A stretch of 64,000 nucleotides of DNA from Mycobacterium sp. E2479 (GTDB lineage: Bacteria; Actinomycetota; Actinomycetes; Mycobacteriales; Mycobacteriaceae). The notes beneath the pieces are model-generated. The model saw nothing but the letters and a program-made list of their open reading frames with translations. It did no database searches and was not told the origin of the DNA. The stretch spans positions 124,001 to 188,000 of the forward strand of contig NZ_LZJR01000086.1 in assembly GCF_001667925.1 (NCBI RefSeq), in the 5' to 3' direction. The translations under genes and the position numbers were made by a program. Positions 1 through 8,288 of this stretch are shown here, in pieces (the stretch's first letter is position 1; each line of letters starts with the position of its first letter).

Positions 1-123
1 TGTGATGACCACACGCTGATCCACTCCCTTGTGGAGACAACGAAGTTCCTGCTCCGTCGCGACCTGGATCACCTCGTCGGGGCGACCATTGTTGCGGACG
101 GGGGTTCGGTGATGGTGCCGTGA
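1..123 (+). CDS. SDR family oxidoreductase, C-terminal end (partial)
   Basis: The frame is open from the window edge to a TGA at 121-123. The last residues, GATIVADGGSVMVP, match the usual end of a classical short-chain dehydrogenase/reductase, where a G-x-x-x-x-x-D-G-G motif closes the fold. The start and the catalytic region lie outside the window. The stop overlaps the GTG of the next SDR gene (GTGA), so the two are probably cotranscribed and translationally coupled. The substrate is unknown. Confidence 0.7.
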   Translation, partial: CDDHTLIHSLVETTKFLLRRDLDHLVGATIVADGGSVMVP

Positions 124-878
124 GGCTGGACGGTCACACGGTCCTGGTGACCGGTTCCGGGGCAGGTGTGGGACGTGGTATCGCGAGGGCCCTCGCCGCC
201 GAAGGCGCGCATGTCGTGGTGGCAACCCGCGCGGAATCCGGATGCGATGTTGTCGGCGGGATCTCCGCACGAAGGCAGCGGGCAACCTGGACGCGTTGCG
301 ACGTAACCGTACCCGAACAGGTCGCGGAGGCTGTGAACGCCGCTCTTGCCGCCACCGGCCGGCTCGACGCGGTAGTACACAACGCCACGAGCAGCAGTTC
401 CAGCCAGCCGCATCGGCTCGAGGAGGTGAGCCGGCCGCTGTGGGAAGACCACTACTCGGTGTCGATCGGCGGCGCCCAGAACTGCGCGGCCGCGGCATTC
501 GATGCGCTGAAAGCACGTGGCGGCACCTTCCTGGTCATGACCTCGCCGGCGGGTATCGAGGGCAGCGCCACGCTTCCCCTCTACGCGACGATGAAGGGTG
601 CGCTTCGCGGTTTCGCGAAGAGCCTGGCCCGCGAATGGGCGCCCCACGGAATTACCGTCAATGTGGTTTCACCGCTTGCCTATTCGCCTGCGATGACCGC
701 CGCGATCGAAGCCGACCCAGCGATGGAAGAACGCCTGTCGCGACGGGTGCCGCTAGGCCGGATCGGTGATCCCGAGCGAGATATCGGGACCGCCGTCGCA
801 TTTCTGGTGGGCCCGGCCGCCCGTTACATCACCGGGCAGACCCTGGGCGTCGACGGCGGCCATTTCATGAACCTGTAG
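120..878 (+). CDS. SDR family NAD(P)-dependent oxidoreductase
   Basis: This is a 252-residue classical SDR. The nucleotide-binding motif TGSGAGVG is at residues 11-18, the catalytic Tyr-Lys pair is YATMK at 155-159, and the preceding Ser is near 142. The usual NNAG motif is degenerate (HNAT, 87-90). The C-terminus shows the normal TGQTLGVDGG ending. The GTG start overlaps the stop of the upstream SDR. Such enzymes oxidise or reduce hydroxyl/keto groups with NAD(P)H in the cytosol; the neighbouring acyl-CoA genes suggest a role in beta-oxidation or alcohol oxidation. Substrate unknown. Confidence 0.85.
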   Translation: MRLDGHTVLVTGSGAGVGRGIARALAAEGAHVVVATRAESGCDVVGGISARRQRATWTRCDVTVPEQVAEAVNAALAATGRLDAVVHNATSSSSSQPHRLEEVSRPLWEDHYSVSIGGAQNCAAAAFDALKARGGTFLVMTSPAGIEGSATLPLYATMKGALRGFAKSLAREWAPHGITVNVVSPLAYSPAMTAAIEADPAMEERLSRRVPLGRIGDPERDIGTAVAFLVGPAARYITGQTLGVDGGHFMNL

Positions 879-914
879 CGCCGATCGCAGTCGAATACGG
901 TCGTTTGCTAGTGT

Positions 915-930
915 GAGAATCATAATTCTC
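915..930. promoter_or_regulatory. Palindromic operator candidate (GAGAAT-CATA-ATTCTC)
   Basis: A perfect 16-bp inverted repeat with 6-bp arms lies 16 bp upstream of the amidohydrolase GTG. The central CATAAT (921-926) resembles a -10 hexamer, so a protein bound here would block the promoter. The same palindrome recurs at other gene starts in the window. An AGGAGG ribosome site follows at 937-942. Confidence 0.65.
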
Positions 931-946
931 AATTACAGGAGGCGTT

Positions 947-2125
947 GTGAGTGACGACAAAGCATTCGAAGTGTGGGACGCCGACAACCACATGTACGAA
1001 ACGATCGACGCCTATACGCGATATCTGCCGGAGAAGTATTCCGACGCGCTGAAGTTCGTCGACGTCAACGGCCGCAAGAAGCTCCAGGTCCTCGGTGTCA
1101 TCACCGAGACCATTCCCAACCCGACCTACGAGGTGATCCCCACCCCTGGCGCGTGGGCCGATTACTACCGCGGGATCAACCCGGAGGGCAAGACGCTGCG
1201 CGAACTCGCCGAGCCGATCCGTTGTCCCGACGAGTTCCGGCGCCCCGACCTGCGCCTGGCGTTGATGGACCGCCAAGGTGTCGACGGCGCGGTGATGTTC
1301 CCGACCACGGCCGGGATGCTCGAAGAACGGACGAAGTCCGACACGGAGCTCACCCATGCGGTCACTCACGCCTTCAACCGCTGGCTGCTCGACGAGTGGA
1401 CGTTCAACTATCAGAACCGCATCTTCGCGGTCCCGGCGATCTCGCTCAATGATCCGGCGAAGGGCGTCCAAGAGCTCGAGTGGTGCCTGGAGAACGGAGC
1501 GAAGACGGTCCTGATTCGGCCGGCGCCGGTACCGCGGGAGGACGGCACCTCGCGTTCACCCGCCCTGCCCGAGTTCGACGACTTCTGGCGGATGGTCGAG
1601 TCATCGGGTATCGCGGTCCAGATGCACAACTCCGACGCCGGTTACGACCGCTACCTCTCCGACTGGGAGGGCGGCGACGAGTTCCAGGGCTTCCAGCTGA
1701 CGAAGTTCCGCGGGTTCATCTACGAGGAGAGCCGCCACATCTTCGACACGCTCGCCGCTTTCATCGCGCACGGGGTGTTCGAGCGGTTTCCCGGCCTGCG
1801 CATCGGTGTGGTCGAAAACGGCGGCTCGTGGGCCCAGCGCTTGATGGATGTATTCGATCGGGTGTACCGCAAGAAGCCACGTGAATTCAGCGAGCACCCC
1901 TGTGATGTCTTCCGCAGGCATGTGTGGGTGAACCCATTTCACGAGGAGGACATGTCGCATCTCATCGACATCCTCGGTGCGGATCGCGTGATGTTCGGAT
2001 CCGACTACCCGCATCCCGAGGGGTTGGCGGCGCCGACGGACTTCGTCAAGGAACTCGAGCATTTGCCCGCGGTCACCACGGCACGAGTGATGGGCGGCAA
2101 CCTCAGGGAGCTCATCGGCCTCTAG
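947..2125 (+). CDS. Amidohydrolase family protein (TIM-barrel)
   Basis: This 392-residue protein resembles the amidohydrolase_2 (ACMSD-like) superfamily of metal-dependent hydrolases and decarboxylases. The N-terminal metal-site region reads DADNHMYE (residues 11-18) instead of the usual H-x-H, and the late metal/catalytic motif GSDYPHPEG is at 351-359. It is a close paralogue of the amidohydrolase at 11529-12722, sharing the DNHMYET, IPNPT, NPEG and ENGG/ENGS segments. GTG start with an AGGAGG site 4 bp upstream. It stands alone behind a palindromic operator and is convergent with the LLM gene, overlapping it by 4 bp. The reaction is unknown; hydrolysis of a cyclic or amide/ester bond is only an inference. 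Confidence 0.85.
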   Translation: MSDDKAFEVWDADNHMYETIDAYTRYLPEKYSDALKFVDVNGRKKLQVLGVITETIPNPTYEVIPTPGAWADYYRGINPEGKTLRELAEPIRCPDEFRRPDLRLALMDRQGVDGAVMFPTTAGMLEERTKSDTELTHAVTHAFNRWLLDEWTFNYQNRIFAVPAISLNDPAKGVQELEWCLENGAKTVLIRPAPVPREDGTSRSPALPEFDDFWRMVESSGIAVQMHNSDAGYDRYLSDWEGGDEFQGFQLTKFRGFIYEESRHIFDTLAAFIAHGVFERFPGLRIGVVENGGSWAQRLMDVFDRVYRKKPREFSEHPCDVFRRHVWVNPFHEEDMSHLIDILGADRVMFGSDYPHPEGLAAPTDFVKELEHLPAVTTARVMGGNLRELIGL

Positions 2126-3078
2126 CCAAGTTCGGCAAAGCGCTCGAGGTAGGTCCAGGCAATGTCCGGCGGAATGCCGCCACACAACGGTGCGATGTTG
2201 AACATCTCCCCCGCCTTTACGCGCTCCCTCGCCTCGCTTACGGACAGGATCACGTGGGAGGACGCCGCGCTACGCAGCTCGTCGACGGTCTTGGCGGGTG
2301 TGATGTTCGCCGACACCGTGCTGGCCGGATTCCACTCCGAGTACGCCATCGCGTCGTGCAACAGATACTTGCCAATCTCGTCCCATGCGGCATCGACGTC
2401 GTCCGCGACGAAACAATTTGTGGCCGTATCGCGTTCGGGAAGCAGCGTGAATCCCGGCTCGAAACCACTTTCGCGGCAGGCCTGCTCGTAGGCCTCCTTC
2501 ATTCCCGGCACCACCCCGTTGGCGAGCAGTCCGAGACCGTTGCGCCCGGCCCGCCTGGCAGCGGCCAGGCTCGCCCCACCCCACATCATCATCGGCCCTG
2601 CTGGCGTGCGCGGTCGCGGCGTCACCCTCATCCGGCGGCCGCCGTGTTCGACCTGCTCGCCGGCCAGTAACCGACGAAGGATGCCGAGCTTCTCGTCGGC
2701 CAGTCGGCCCCGATCCGACAGTGATAGACCGAAGTGGTCGAACTCCTCTGCGCGGTAACCGATCCCGAACACATAGCTCGCGCGGCCCGCGCTGATGTGG
2801 TCCAGGACCGCCATGTCCTCGGCCAATCTCGCGGTGTCATAGAACGGGAGGATGATCACCAGGTTCAGCATCAGCTGTTTGGTGCGTGCGGCGATCGCCG
2901 CGCCCAGCATCAGGGGCGAGGGCAGGTAACCGTCGTCGGCGCAATGATGCTCGCACAGCACCGCCGCGACACAGCCCCGGGTTTCCGCCCACGCCGCCAT
3001 CTCGCTGGCCGCGGCGTACAGCTCTGTCGGATGCGCCCCTATCGACGGCGCCCGCATGTCGAACCTCAGCGTGAACAT
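2122..3078 (-). CDS. LLM class F420-dependent oxidoreductase
   Basis: A 318-residue luciferase-like monooxygenase-fold protein. The N-terminal half has the typical barrel pattern, including ERHxx-like LCEHHCADDGYLPSP (about residues 42-56), DISAGR-type DHISAGRASYVFGIGYR (about 92-108) and PRPRTPAGPMMMWGG (about 154-168). Mycobacterial relatives usually use the deazaflavin F420, though some use FMN. It is the last gene of a minus-strand set running down from the amidohydrolase at 8023, 32 bp after the acyl-CoA synthetase stop, and probably supplies a redox step on the same substrate. Confidence 0.85.
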   Translation of the reverse strand: MFTLRFDMRAPSIGAHPTELYAAASEMAAWAETRGCVAAVLCEHHCADDGYLPSPLMLGAAIAARTKQLMLNLVIILPFYDTARLAEDMAVLDHISAGRASYVFGIGYRAEEFDHFGLSLSDRGRLADEKLGILRRLLAGEQVEHGGRRMRVTPRPRTPAGPMMMWGGASLAAARRAGRNGLGLLANGVVPGMKEAYEQACRESGFEPGFTLLPERDTATNCFVADDVDAAWDEIGKYLLHDAMAYSEWNPASTVSANITPAKTVDELRSAASSHVILSVSEARERVKAGEMFNIAPLCGGIPPDIAWTYLERFAELG

Positions 3079-3110
3079 TATTGGCCCGATGTCCTCCCGT
3101 TACTCTGGAT

Positions 3111-4667
3111 TCACCGACTCCCGAACTGGGTGCGTAGTTCGTTCTTGAGCACCTTGCCGGTGAGGTTGCGAGGTAGCGCATCGACGATTTCGAGTCGTTC
3201 GGGCGTTTTGTGCTTGCTCAGCCCGCGAGCTTGACAGTATTCGAAGACCGACGAGAGCGTCACCGCCGCACCTGGGTGCACGACCACGACGGCGCACACG
3301 CGCTCGCCCGTTCGCTCATCCGGTACGCCGATCACCGCGACGTCGGCCACCGCCGGATGGCTCGCCAGCACCCCCTCGATCTCGAGTGCCGAGATGTTCT
3401 CCGCGTTACGGATGATCGCATCCTTGATGCGCCCGGTCACGATGACGTTGCCCGTGTCGTCGATTCGCCCCAAATCACCTGTGCGAAACCACCCGTCGGC
3501 ATCGAACGCTTGGGCATCCAGGGAAGCATCGACGTAGCCGAGGAAGCATTGCGGCCCTTTGAGCCGCAACTCCCCATCCTCCCCTGGCGCGACCTGTCGC
3601 TCGCATTCGTCGACGACCCGTACCGCAACGCCTGCCACAGGCTTTCCAACCGTATGATCCAGCAGCTCCGGGGGCCCGTTCGGCGCTTGCGAGGTAGCGA
3701 CCGGAAATTCGGTCAGGCCCCAGGAATTGGCCACGCCGTCCACTGAAAACGTCTGCCGCACTTGGTGACCCAACTCCGCAGTGATCGGCGCGCCTCCGCC
3801 AACGCAGCCGCGCAGCTGGGGATAGAGCGGCTTGTCGCCGTGCCTGGCCTGCGCCGCCATGAAGGCGACAAAGAAGGGAGTGGCGCTGCCCAGCAGCGTC
3901 GGGCGATGCGCGGCGATGGCCAGGGGGGTCTCAACGGGATCGAAGGCGTCAAAGAGCACCAACCGCATGCCGGTGCGGAGGCTGGCGGCGAGCATGGCGG
4001 CTCCCCCGATGTGCGATACCGGAAATGCGATCGGGTTGACATCGCTACTGGACGCTCCGACGATGCCGACGACGCCTGCCGAGCCGGCGATGACCGAGCG
4101 GTCGCAGTGCCGCGCGCCTTTCGGGGCCGCCGTCGTGCCCGACGAATAGTAGATCCACCGGGGGTCCTCATCAGATGTCGGCGACGCGGGAAGAGCCGCC
4201 GGATCGCCGGCGGGCAGCCGAAGCACATCGGTGATGGGCGCGTCGTGGTCGATGACCAGCACAGCCATCGAATGCTCATCGGCGAGCTGACGCGCGAGCG
4301 CGGTATGGTCGAAGCCGCGCCACAATCCGGGCACGATGATGACCTCTGTCTTGAGTTGCCTTGTTGCGAAACGTAGTTCGCTCTCCCGCCATATCGGCAG
4401 GATCGGGTTCTGGACCGCACCGAGGCGCGTCAGAGCCGCCATGACGACCATCGTCTCGATCGTGGTCGGCAGTTGCCATGACACCACCGTGCCCGGCCGA
4501 ATTCCCGCCTGCGCCAGCGCCGCTGCGCAGGTCAGCGCGGATTCACGCAGCTGTCCGCACGTCAGGGCACGCCCGTAATCGTCGGCGACCACCACGCGTT
4601 CGGGGTACGCCCGCGCTGCCGTCTCGAGCAGGGACCAGTAGGTCTGCGCTGCAGGTTGCGCGGTCAT
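3111..4667 (-). CDS. Class I acyl-CoA synthetase (FadD-like AMP-binding)
   Basis: A 518-residue adenylate-forming ligase that would activate a carboxylic acid with ATP and CoA. The P-loop motif YSSGTTAAPKG is at residues 174-184, the ATP-binding GWFRTGDLGRID follows in the C-terminal part, and the catalytic lysine sits in NLTGKVLK (Lys505). The length fits the medium/long-chain FadD family. The ATG overlaps the TGA of the upstream acyl-CoA dehydrogenase (ATGA), so it belongs to the minus-strand operon with two dehydrogenases and an amidohydrolase. The acid is unknown. Confidence 0.9.
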   Translation of the reverse strand: MTAQPAAQTYWSLLETAARAYPERVVVADDYGRALTCGQLRESALTCAAALAQAGIRPGTVVSWQLPTTIETMVVMAALTRLGAVQNPILPIWRESELRFATRQLKTEVIIVPGLWRGFDHTALARQLADEHSMAVLVIDHDAPITDVLRLPAGDPAALPASPTSDEDPRWIYYSSGTTAAPKGARHCDRSVIAGSAGVVGIVGASSSDVNPIAFPVSHIGGAAMLAASLRTGMRLVLFDAFDPVETPLAIAAHRPTLLGSATPFFVAFMAAQARHGDKPLYPQLRGCVGGGAPITAELGHQVRQTFSVDGVANSWGLTEFPVATSQAPNGPPELLDHTVGKPVAGVAVRVVDECERQVAPGEDGELRLKGPQCFLGYVDASLDAQAFDADGWFRTGDLGRIDDTGNVIVTGRIKDAIIRNAENISALEIEGVLASHPAVADVAVIGVPDERTGERVCAVVVVHPGAAVTLSSVFEYCQARGLSKHKTPERLEIVDALPRNLTGKVLKNELRTQFGSR

Positions 4668-5866
4668 CGGCTCGGCAGATGCAGCCGACGCTTGGCGAGG
4701 ATGTTGCGCATCATCTCCGAGCTACCGCCCGATATCGTGTAGGCACGCGACCACAGCCAGCACTCACGCAACCGTTGTTTGGCCTGTCGCACCTCATGAT
4801 CGGCTGCGCCCACGGACGACGCCGTTGCGGCCAGCTCTGCGCCAAAGGCCGCGACCCGGTGATAGGTCTCGGCAAAACTCAATTTGGCGATCGAACCGTC
4901 GCCTGGTTGCTCGTCACCCGATGTCAGCCGCTCCACGTGATCATCGATGAATGCCTTGGCGACCTCCGCCTCGACCGCCAATTCGGCCACCCGCTGGCGG
5001 ATATCGTCGGACTTCAGCGCCGGTGCGCCGTCGATTTGTGCATGACTGGCCACCGTGACTAGATCATCGATCAACAGTTCCAGCAGAATGACGTTTCCGC
5101 CGATGCCGAATCGTTCAAAGTCCAGGCCCGCCATGATGATCGACCAGCCTTGACCCACCTCGCCGATGATGCTCTCGGCACCGAGCCTGACTCCGGTGAG
5201 GAACACCTCGTTGACCTCGATCGCGTCGCCGATCGTGCGGATCGGACGAACCTCGACGCCTTCCGCCGAGAGCGGCACGGCAAACACCGACAGCCCGTGG
5301 TGGCGTGACGAGGTGGGATCCGTGCGGATCAACGCAAGGCCCATGTCGGCCCAGTGGCCGTCGGTGATCCAAGTCTTCTGCCCGTCGATAAGCCAGCCGC
5401 CATCGTCCTGCCTTGCGCCGCGGCTGCGGACCGCGGCGATGTCGCTGCCGGCGTCGGGCTCACTGAGCAGCTGGCACCACACGTGCTCGCTGCGCCGGAT
5501 CGGTGGCAGCAGCGTTCGCTTCTGCTGCTCGGACCCGAAGTCCAGGAGCACGTGGGCGGCGAGGTTCACCTGATCCACCGGGCGCGGTGCGCGGGCGCGC
5601 AGAATTTCTTCGCTCACGATGCGGTCATGCAGCGGGTGATGATCGGCGCGACCGCCGTATTCGACCGGCCAGTCCGCTCCGACGAGCCCCGCCTCGAACA
5701 GGCCGGCAAACCACCTTCGCAGCTTGGCTTCCTGTTCGGCCGTCTCAGGAGCTCGGTGGCCCTCGCGCGCCTCGATCGCCGGTGCGTGTTCGGTGATGTG
5801 TGCTCTGACCCGATTCCTGAACTCTGCCAGCTGCGTCTCAGTGGGCCGATCCCCGAACGTGCTCAC
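4664..5866 (-). CDS. Acyl-CoA dehydrogenase (subunit-type, 400 aa)
   Basis: FAD-dependent alpha,beta-dehydrogenation of an acyl-CoA. The middle domain has QLLSEPDAGSDIAA and the WITDG segment that contact FAD; the C-terminus ends in the canonical GGSSEMMRNILA. A longer open frame exists upstream, but the GTG at 5866 is chosen because it overlaps the stop of the preceding dehydrogenase (GTGA) and gives a family-normal 400 residues beginning VSTFGDRPTE. Two adjacent, differently sized acyl-CoA dehydrogenases are the hallmark of mycobacterial alpha2-beta2 FadE heterotetramers (ChsE1/ChsE2 type), so this and the next gene may form one enzyme. Confidence 0.9.
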   Translation of the reverse strand: MSTFGDRPTETQLAEFRNRVRAHITEHAPAIEAREGHRAPETAEQEAKLRRWFAGLFEAGLVGADWPVEYGGRADHHPLHDRIVSEEILRARAPRPVDQVNLAAHVLLDFGSEQQKRTLLPPIRRSEHVWCQLLSEPDAGSDIAAVRSRGARQDDGGWLIDGQKTWITDGHWADMGLALIRTDPTSSRHHGLSVFAVPLSAEGVEVRPIRTIGDAIEVNEVFLTGVRLGAESIIGEVGQGWSIIMAGLDFERFGIGGNVILLELLIDDLVTVASHAQIDGAPALKSDDIRQRVAELAVEAEVAKAFIDDHVERLTSGDEQPGDGSIAKLSFAETYHRVAAFGAELAATASSVGAADHEVRQAKQRLRECWLWSRAYTISGGSSEMMRNILAKRRLHLPSR

Positions 5867-6819
5867 CAACCCGACACCTCCGCCAGCAGCGCCCGGCTCG
5901 ATCGGGCCGTGCCCACCAAGTGACCGTTGGTGAAGACCCGCCGCAGCTCGAAGTGCAGCGGGTACTCCCAGGTAAATCCGATACCACCCGATAGTTGCAT
6001 GCATTCGTCGACCGCGGCTGGCGCGTTTGCGGCTACAAAGGCATGCGCCGCTGCACTCAACACGGTTGCCCTCGCGTCGGCCGAGGCGAGAGCGCGGGCG
6101 CCCCGCATGACGACGGCCCGCGCTTTGACCTCGAAAACCAGGAGCTCGACGAGCCGGTGCTGAATCGCTTGGAAACTGGCAATCGGCGCGCCGAACGCCA
6201 CGCGCTCCCGCAGGTACGCCGTCAACCGCTCCAGGGTCATGGACAACGCGCCGACGGAGTCGGCCGACACGAGCAGCCTGGCCATCGCGGTCAGCTCGTC
6301 GGCCCGTTCGGGCGACCCGATCAACGCGAGAGGCGCATCGCTCAGATCGACACGCCATACCGTTCGCGTGACGTCCAGCAAGTCACCGTCCACCTCGAAC
6401 CGTGCGGGATCCAGGTTGCGTATCAGGTGGATCCCGTCGCGCCTCAGGAGGACAACGAAATCGATGTCATCGCGGATGACCCGCACGGCGTCATCGTGGA
6501 GGGCCAGACCCGCCGTCTCGGTACCGGCCAGCAAGCCGGGCAGCAGCTGCTCCCTGACGTCGTCCGACGCCGAGGCGACCGCGGCAGCGGCCAACGTGGT
6601 GCCAAACCATGCCGACCTATCCTGTGCTCGTCCGAGCTCCTCTGCCACGACACACGTTTCGACCGGACGCCAGCCAGCCCCGCCCCTCCCCGCATCGACG
6701 AGCAGCCCGGTCCAGTCCATGGCAGCAAGGTCCTTGACGGACCCCTTGTCCGCGCGCCCGGCCAGAAACTCCCGTGCCGACTCCTGGAGAAGGTCGAGGT
6801 CGACGTCTCCGTCTGCCAT
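5863..6819 (-). CDS. Acyl-CoA dehydrogenase (short partner subunit, 318 aa)
   Basis: A short acyl-CoA dehydrogenase homologue. The C-terminal helical domain is clear (RVAFGAPIASFQAIQHRL and QLSGGIGFTWEYPLHFELRR), while the N-terminal and beta domains are compact. ATG 6819 is chosen over a longer frame because it starts a typical MADGDVDLDLL helix and leaves 8 bp to the amidohydrolase stop. The length and the overlap with the 400-residue dehydrogenase suggest the second subunit of a heteromeric FadE, as in the ChsE pairs of sterol side-chain catabolism. Catalytic competence of this subunit alone is uncertain. Confidence 0.85.
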   Translation of the reverse strand: MADGDVDLDLLQESAREFLAGRADKGSVKDLAAMDWTGLLVDAGRGGAGWRPVETCVVAEELGRAQDRSAWFGTTLAAAAVASASDDVREQLLPGLLAGTETAGLALHDDAVRVIRDDIDFVVLLRRDGIHLIRNLDPARFEVDGDLLDVTRTVWRVDLSDAPLALIGSPERADELTAMARLLVSADSVGALSMTLERLTAYLRERVAFGAPIASFQAIQHRLVELLVFEVKARAVVMRGARALASADARATVLSAAAHAFVAANAPAAVDECMQLSGGIGFTWEYPLHFELRRVFTNGHLVGTARSSRALLAEVSGW

Positions 6820-6826
6820 CGGGCCG

Positions 6827-8023
6827 TTAACTCCGGGAGAGCAGCTGATAGGCGTTGTCGCGCATGATCCGCCGCTTGGCGTGATCATCAAGCGGGTCAA
6901 GGAGTTTCACGAAGTCGGCGGGCTCGGCCAAGCCTTCGGCGTGCGGATAGTCCGAGCCCATTACCAGGCAGTCGTCGTATCCCAGGCCCGCGACGATCGA
7001 TGGGATATCGTCCTCGGGGTACGGCACGACGCGGACATGGCGACGGAAGATCGCCGACGGCCGCTCCGTCAGCTTCCCTCCGATCCACGGACCGTTGCGG
7101 CCCATCCCCCGGCTCTTGTCCATGTGCCTGGTGAAGAATGGTACCCATTCGGCCCCGTGCTCGGCGACGAGGACGTGCAGACCCGGGAAGCGACCGAAGA
7201 GGTTGTCGAAGATGAGCGCCGACAACGTTTCCTCGATCGGCCGCTGGCCATAGATATTCATCCACTGCCAAGCCGACATGTGCCAAGAGGCGGGGTCGGA
7301 GTTCTGCCCCCACGCGGGTGAGATCGCATCGAAGTACCAGAACGGCATGATGTGGAACACCAAGATGCAACCGGCCTCTTGCAGGCGCGCGTAAATGGGG
7401 TCGAAGTACGGGTCCCCGGGTGATCGTCCGTAGGCCGGCCCGGTCGGCAGCAGCACAAATTTCGCACCTTGCGCGATGATCGCCTCGGTCTCTGCGATCG
7501 CAGAATCCAAGTCACGCAATGACATCAGCGCGGTGGCGAAGATCTTGCCGTCGTAGTTGAAACCCCACTCCTCGTCAAACCATCGGTTGAACGAGCGCAG
7601 ATTGGCATACAGTGCCGGTGTGTCATCGACGTAGTGCTCGGCGGCCAGGGCCATACCGCTCGGATAGATGACCATACCCTCGATGTTCTGGTCGGCCATG
7701 ACGCCCAGGCGTGCGGCACGCTCGATGAATTCCGCTCGCATGGGTTGCGGCTCGTAGGACTCTTCAGGGTTGCCCGATCCCATTTGCTTGAGCATCTCCT
7801 TGAGCGAACCGGGCCGGTACGCGACATCGAGACCCAAACCCCCTTCGCTGTTGAAGGTGGCGACGCGATGCCCGGCAAGGATCACCTCCACGCCGTCCGC
7901 ACCCCGCACGGTGGTGATCGCCCGGTCCCGAAACTTCTCCGGCAGGTAACGGGTGAACGCGTCCCTTGTCTCGTAGCAGTGGGTGTCGCAGTCAAAGATG
8001 CCGTAATCGAGTTTCGTCGTCAC
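6827..8023 (-). CDS. Amidohydrolase family protein
   Basis: A 398-residue amidohydrolase_2-type TIM barrel. The first metal-site region is DCDTHCYE (residues 11-18) and the last is GSDYPHAEG (356-364). It is more distant from the amidohydrolases at 947 and 11529 than those are from each other. The GTG start has an AAGGAG site about 7 bp upstream. It is the first gene of the minus-strand operon reaching 2122, behind the palindrome at 8042-8057. An operon that begins with a hydrolase and continues with FadE, FadE and FadD suggests release of an acid that is then activated and beta-oxidised; that order is inference. Confidence 0.85.
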   Translation of the reverse strand: MTTKLDYGIFDCDTHCYETRDAFTRYLPEKFRDRAITTVRGADGVEVILAGHRVATFNSEGGLGLDVAYRPGSLKEMLKQMGSGNPEESYEPQPMRAEFIERAARLGVMADQNIEGMVIYPSGMALAAEHYVDDTPALYANLRSFNRWFDEEWGFNYDGKIFATALMSLRDLDSAIAETEAIIAQGAKFVLLPTGPAYGRSPGDPYFDPIYARLQEAGCILVFHIMPFWYFDAISPAWGQNSDPASWHMSAWQWMNIYGQRPIEETLSALIFDNLFGRFPGLHVLVAEHGAEWVPFFTRHMDKSRGMGRNGPWIGGKLTERPSAIFRRHVRVVPYPEDDIPSIVAGLGYDDCLVMGSDYPHAEGLAEPADFVKLLDPLDDHAKRRIMRDNAYQLLSRS

Positions 8024-8041
8024 CGCTTCGCTCCTTCGAAC

Positions 8042-8057
8042 GAGAATGAATATTCTC
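8042..8057. promoter_or_regulatory. Palindromic operator candidate (GAGAAT-GAAT-ATTCTC) in a divergent promoter
   Basis: A perfect 16-bp palindrome lies between the minus-strand amidohydrolase operon and the plus-strand dehydrogenase operon. On the plus strand it begins exactly 31 bp before a TACTAT -10-like hexamer (8073-8078), placing it across the -35 region. The same palindrome-to-TACTAT distance is seen at 27854-27890. It could repress or activate both directions. Confidence 0.7.
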
Positions 8058-8072
8058 TATTTTCAAAAAACA

Positions 8073-8078
8073 TACTAT
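8073..8078 (+). promoter_or_regulatory. -10 element candidate TACTAT
   Basis: TACTAT fits the mycobacterial TANNNT -10 pattern and is followed by CCTG, as at 27885-27894 before the acyl-CoA synthetase. Transcription would begin near 8085, a few bases before the ATG at 8091, giving a nearly leaderless transcript. Confidence 0.45.
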
Positions 8079-8090
8079 CCTGATCCGACA

Positions 8091-8216
8091 ATGCCCATCC
8101 CGGACCGGATGACCAGGACGCCTTCGCTTAGCGGCCGGCCCGGTCGCGGCCGCATAGAGGAAAATATGACCCAATCAATGCCGCTGACCGACAACATGAT
8201 CGGTGGACCTGGATGA
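8091..8216 (+). CDS. Possible small leader ORF (41 aa)
   Basis: An ATG frame of 41 codons begins about 6 bp after the predicted transcription start and ends 72 bp before the acyl-CoA dehydrogenase. Its product (MPIPDRMTRTPSLSG...) has no domain I recognise and is rich in Arg, Gly and Met. It may be a real leaderless small protein, a leader peptide, or chance coding in a 5' UTR. Support comes only from its position relative to the promoter. Confidence 0.25.
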   Translation: MPIPDRMTRTPSLSGRPGRGRIEENMTQSMPLTDNMIGGPG

Positions 8217-8288
8217 GCCTTTGGGTTGCCCTTCCGCTCGAACGGGTTCACCCCGCGGTCCCGATGCGGTCGGCGCGAGAGGTCGCGC

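Noticed and set aside
915..930. KstR or KstR2 binding site
   Set aside because: KstR sites have the form TnnAACnnGTTnnA with a 2-bp spacer. These palindromes have a 4-bp spacer and GAGAAT/ATTCTC arms.
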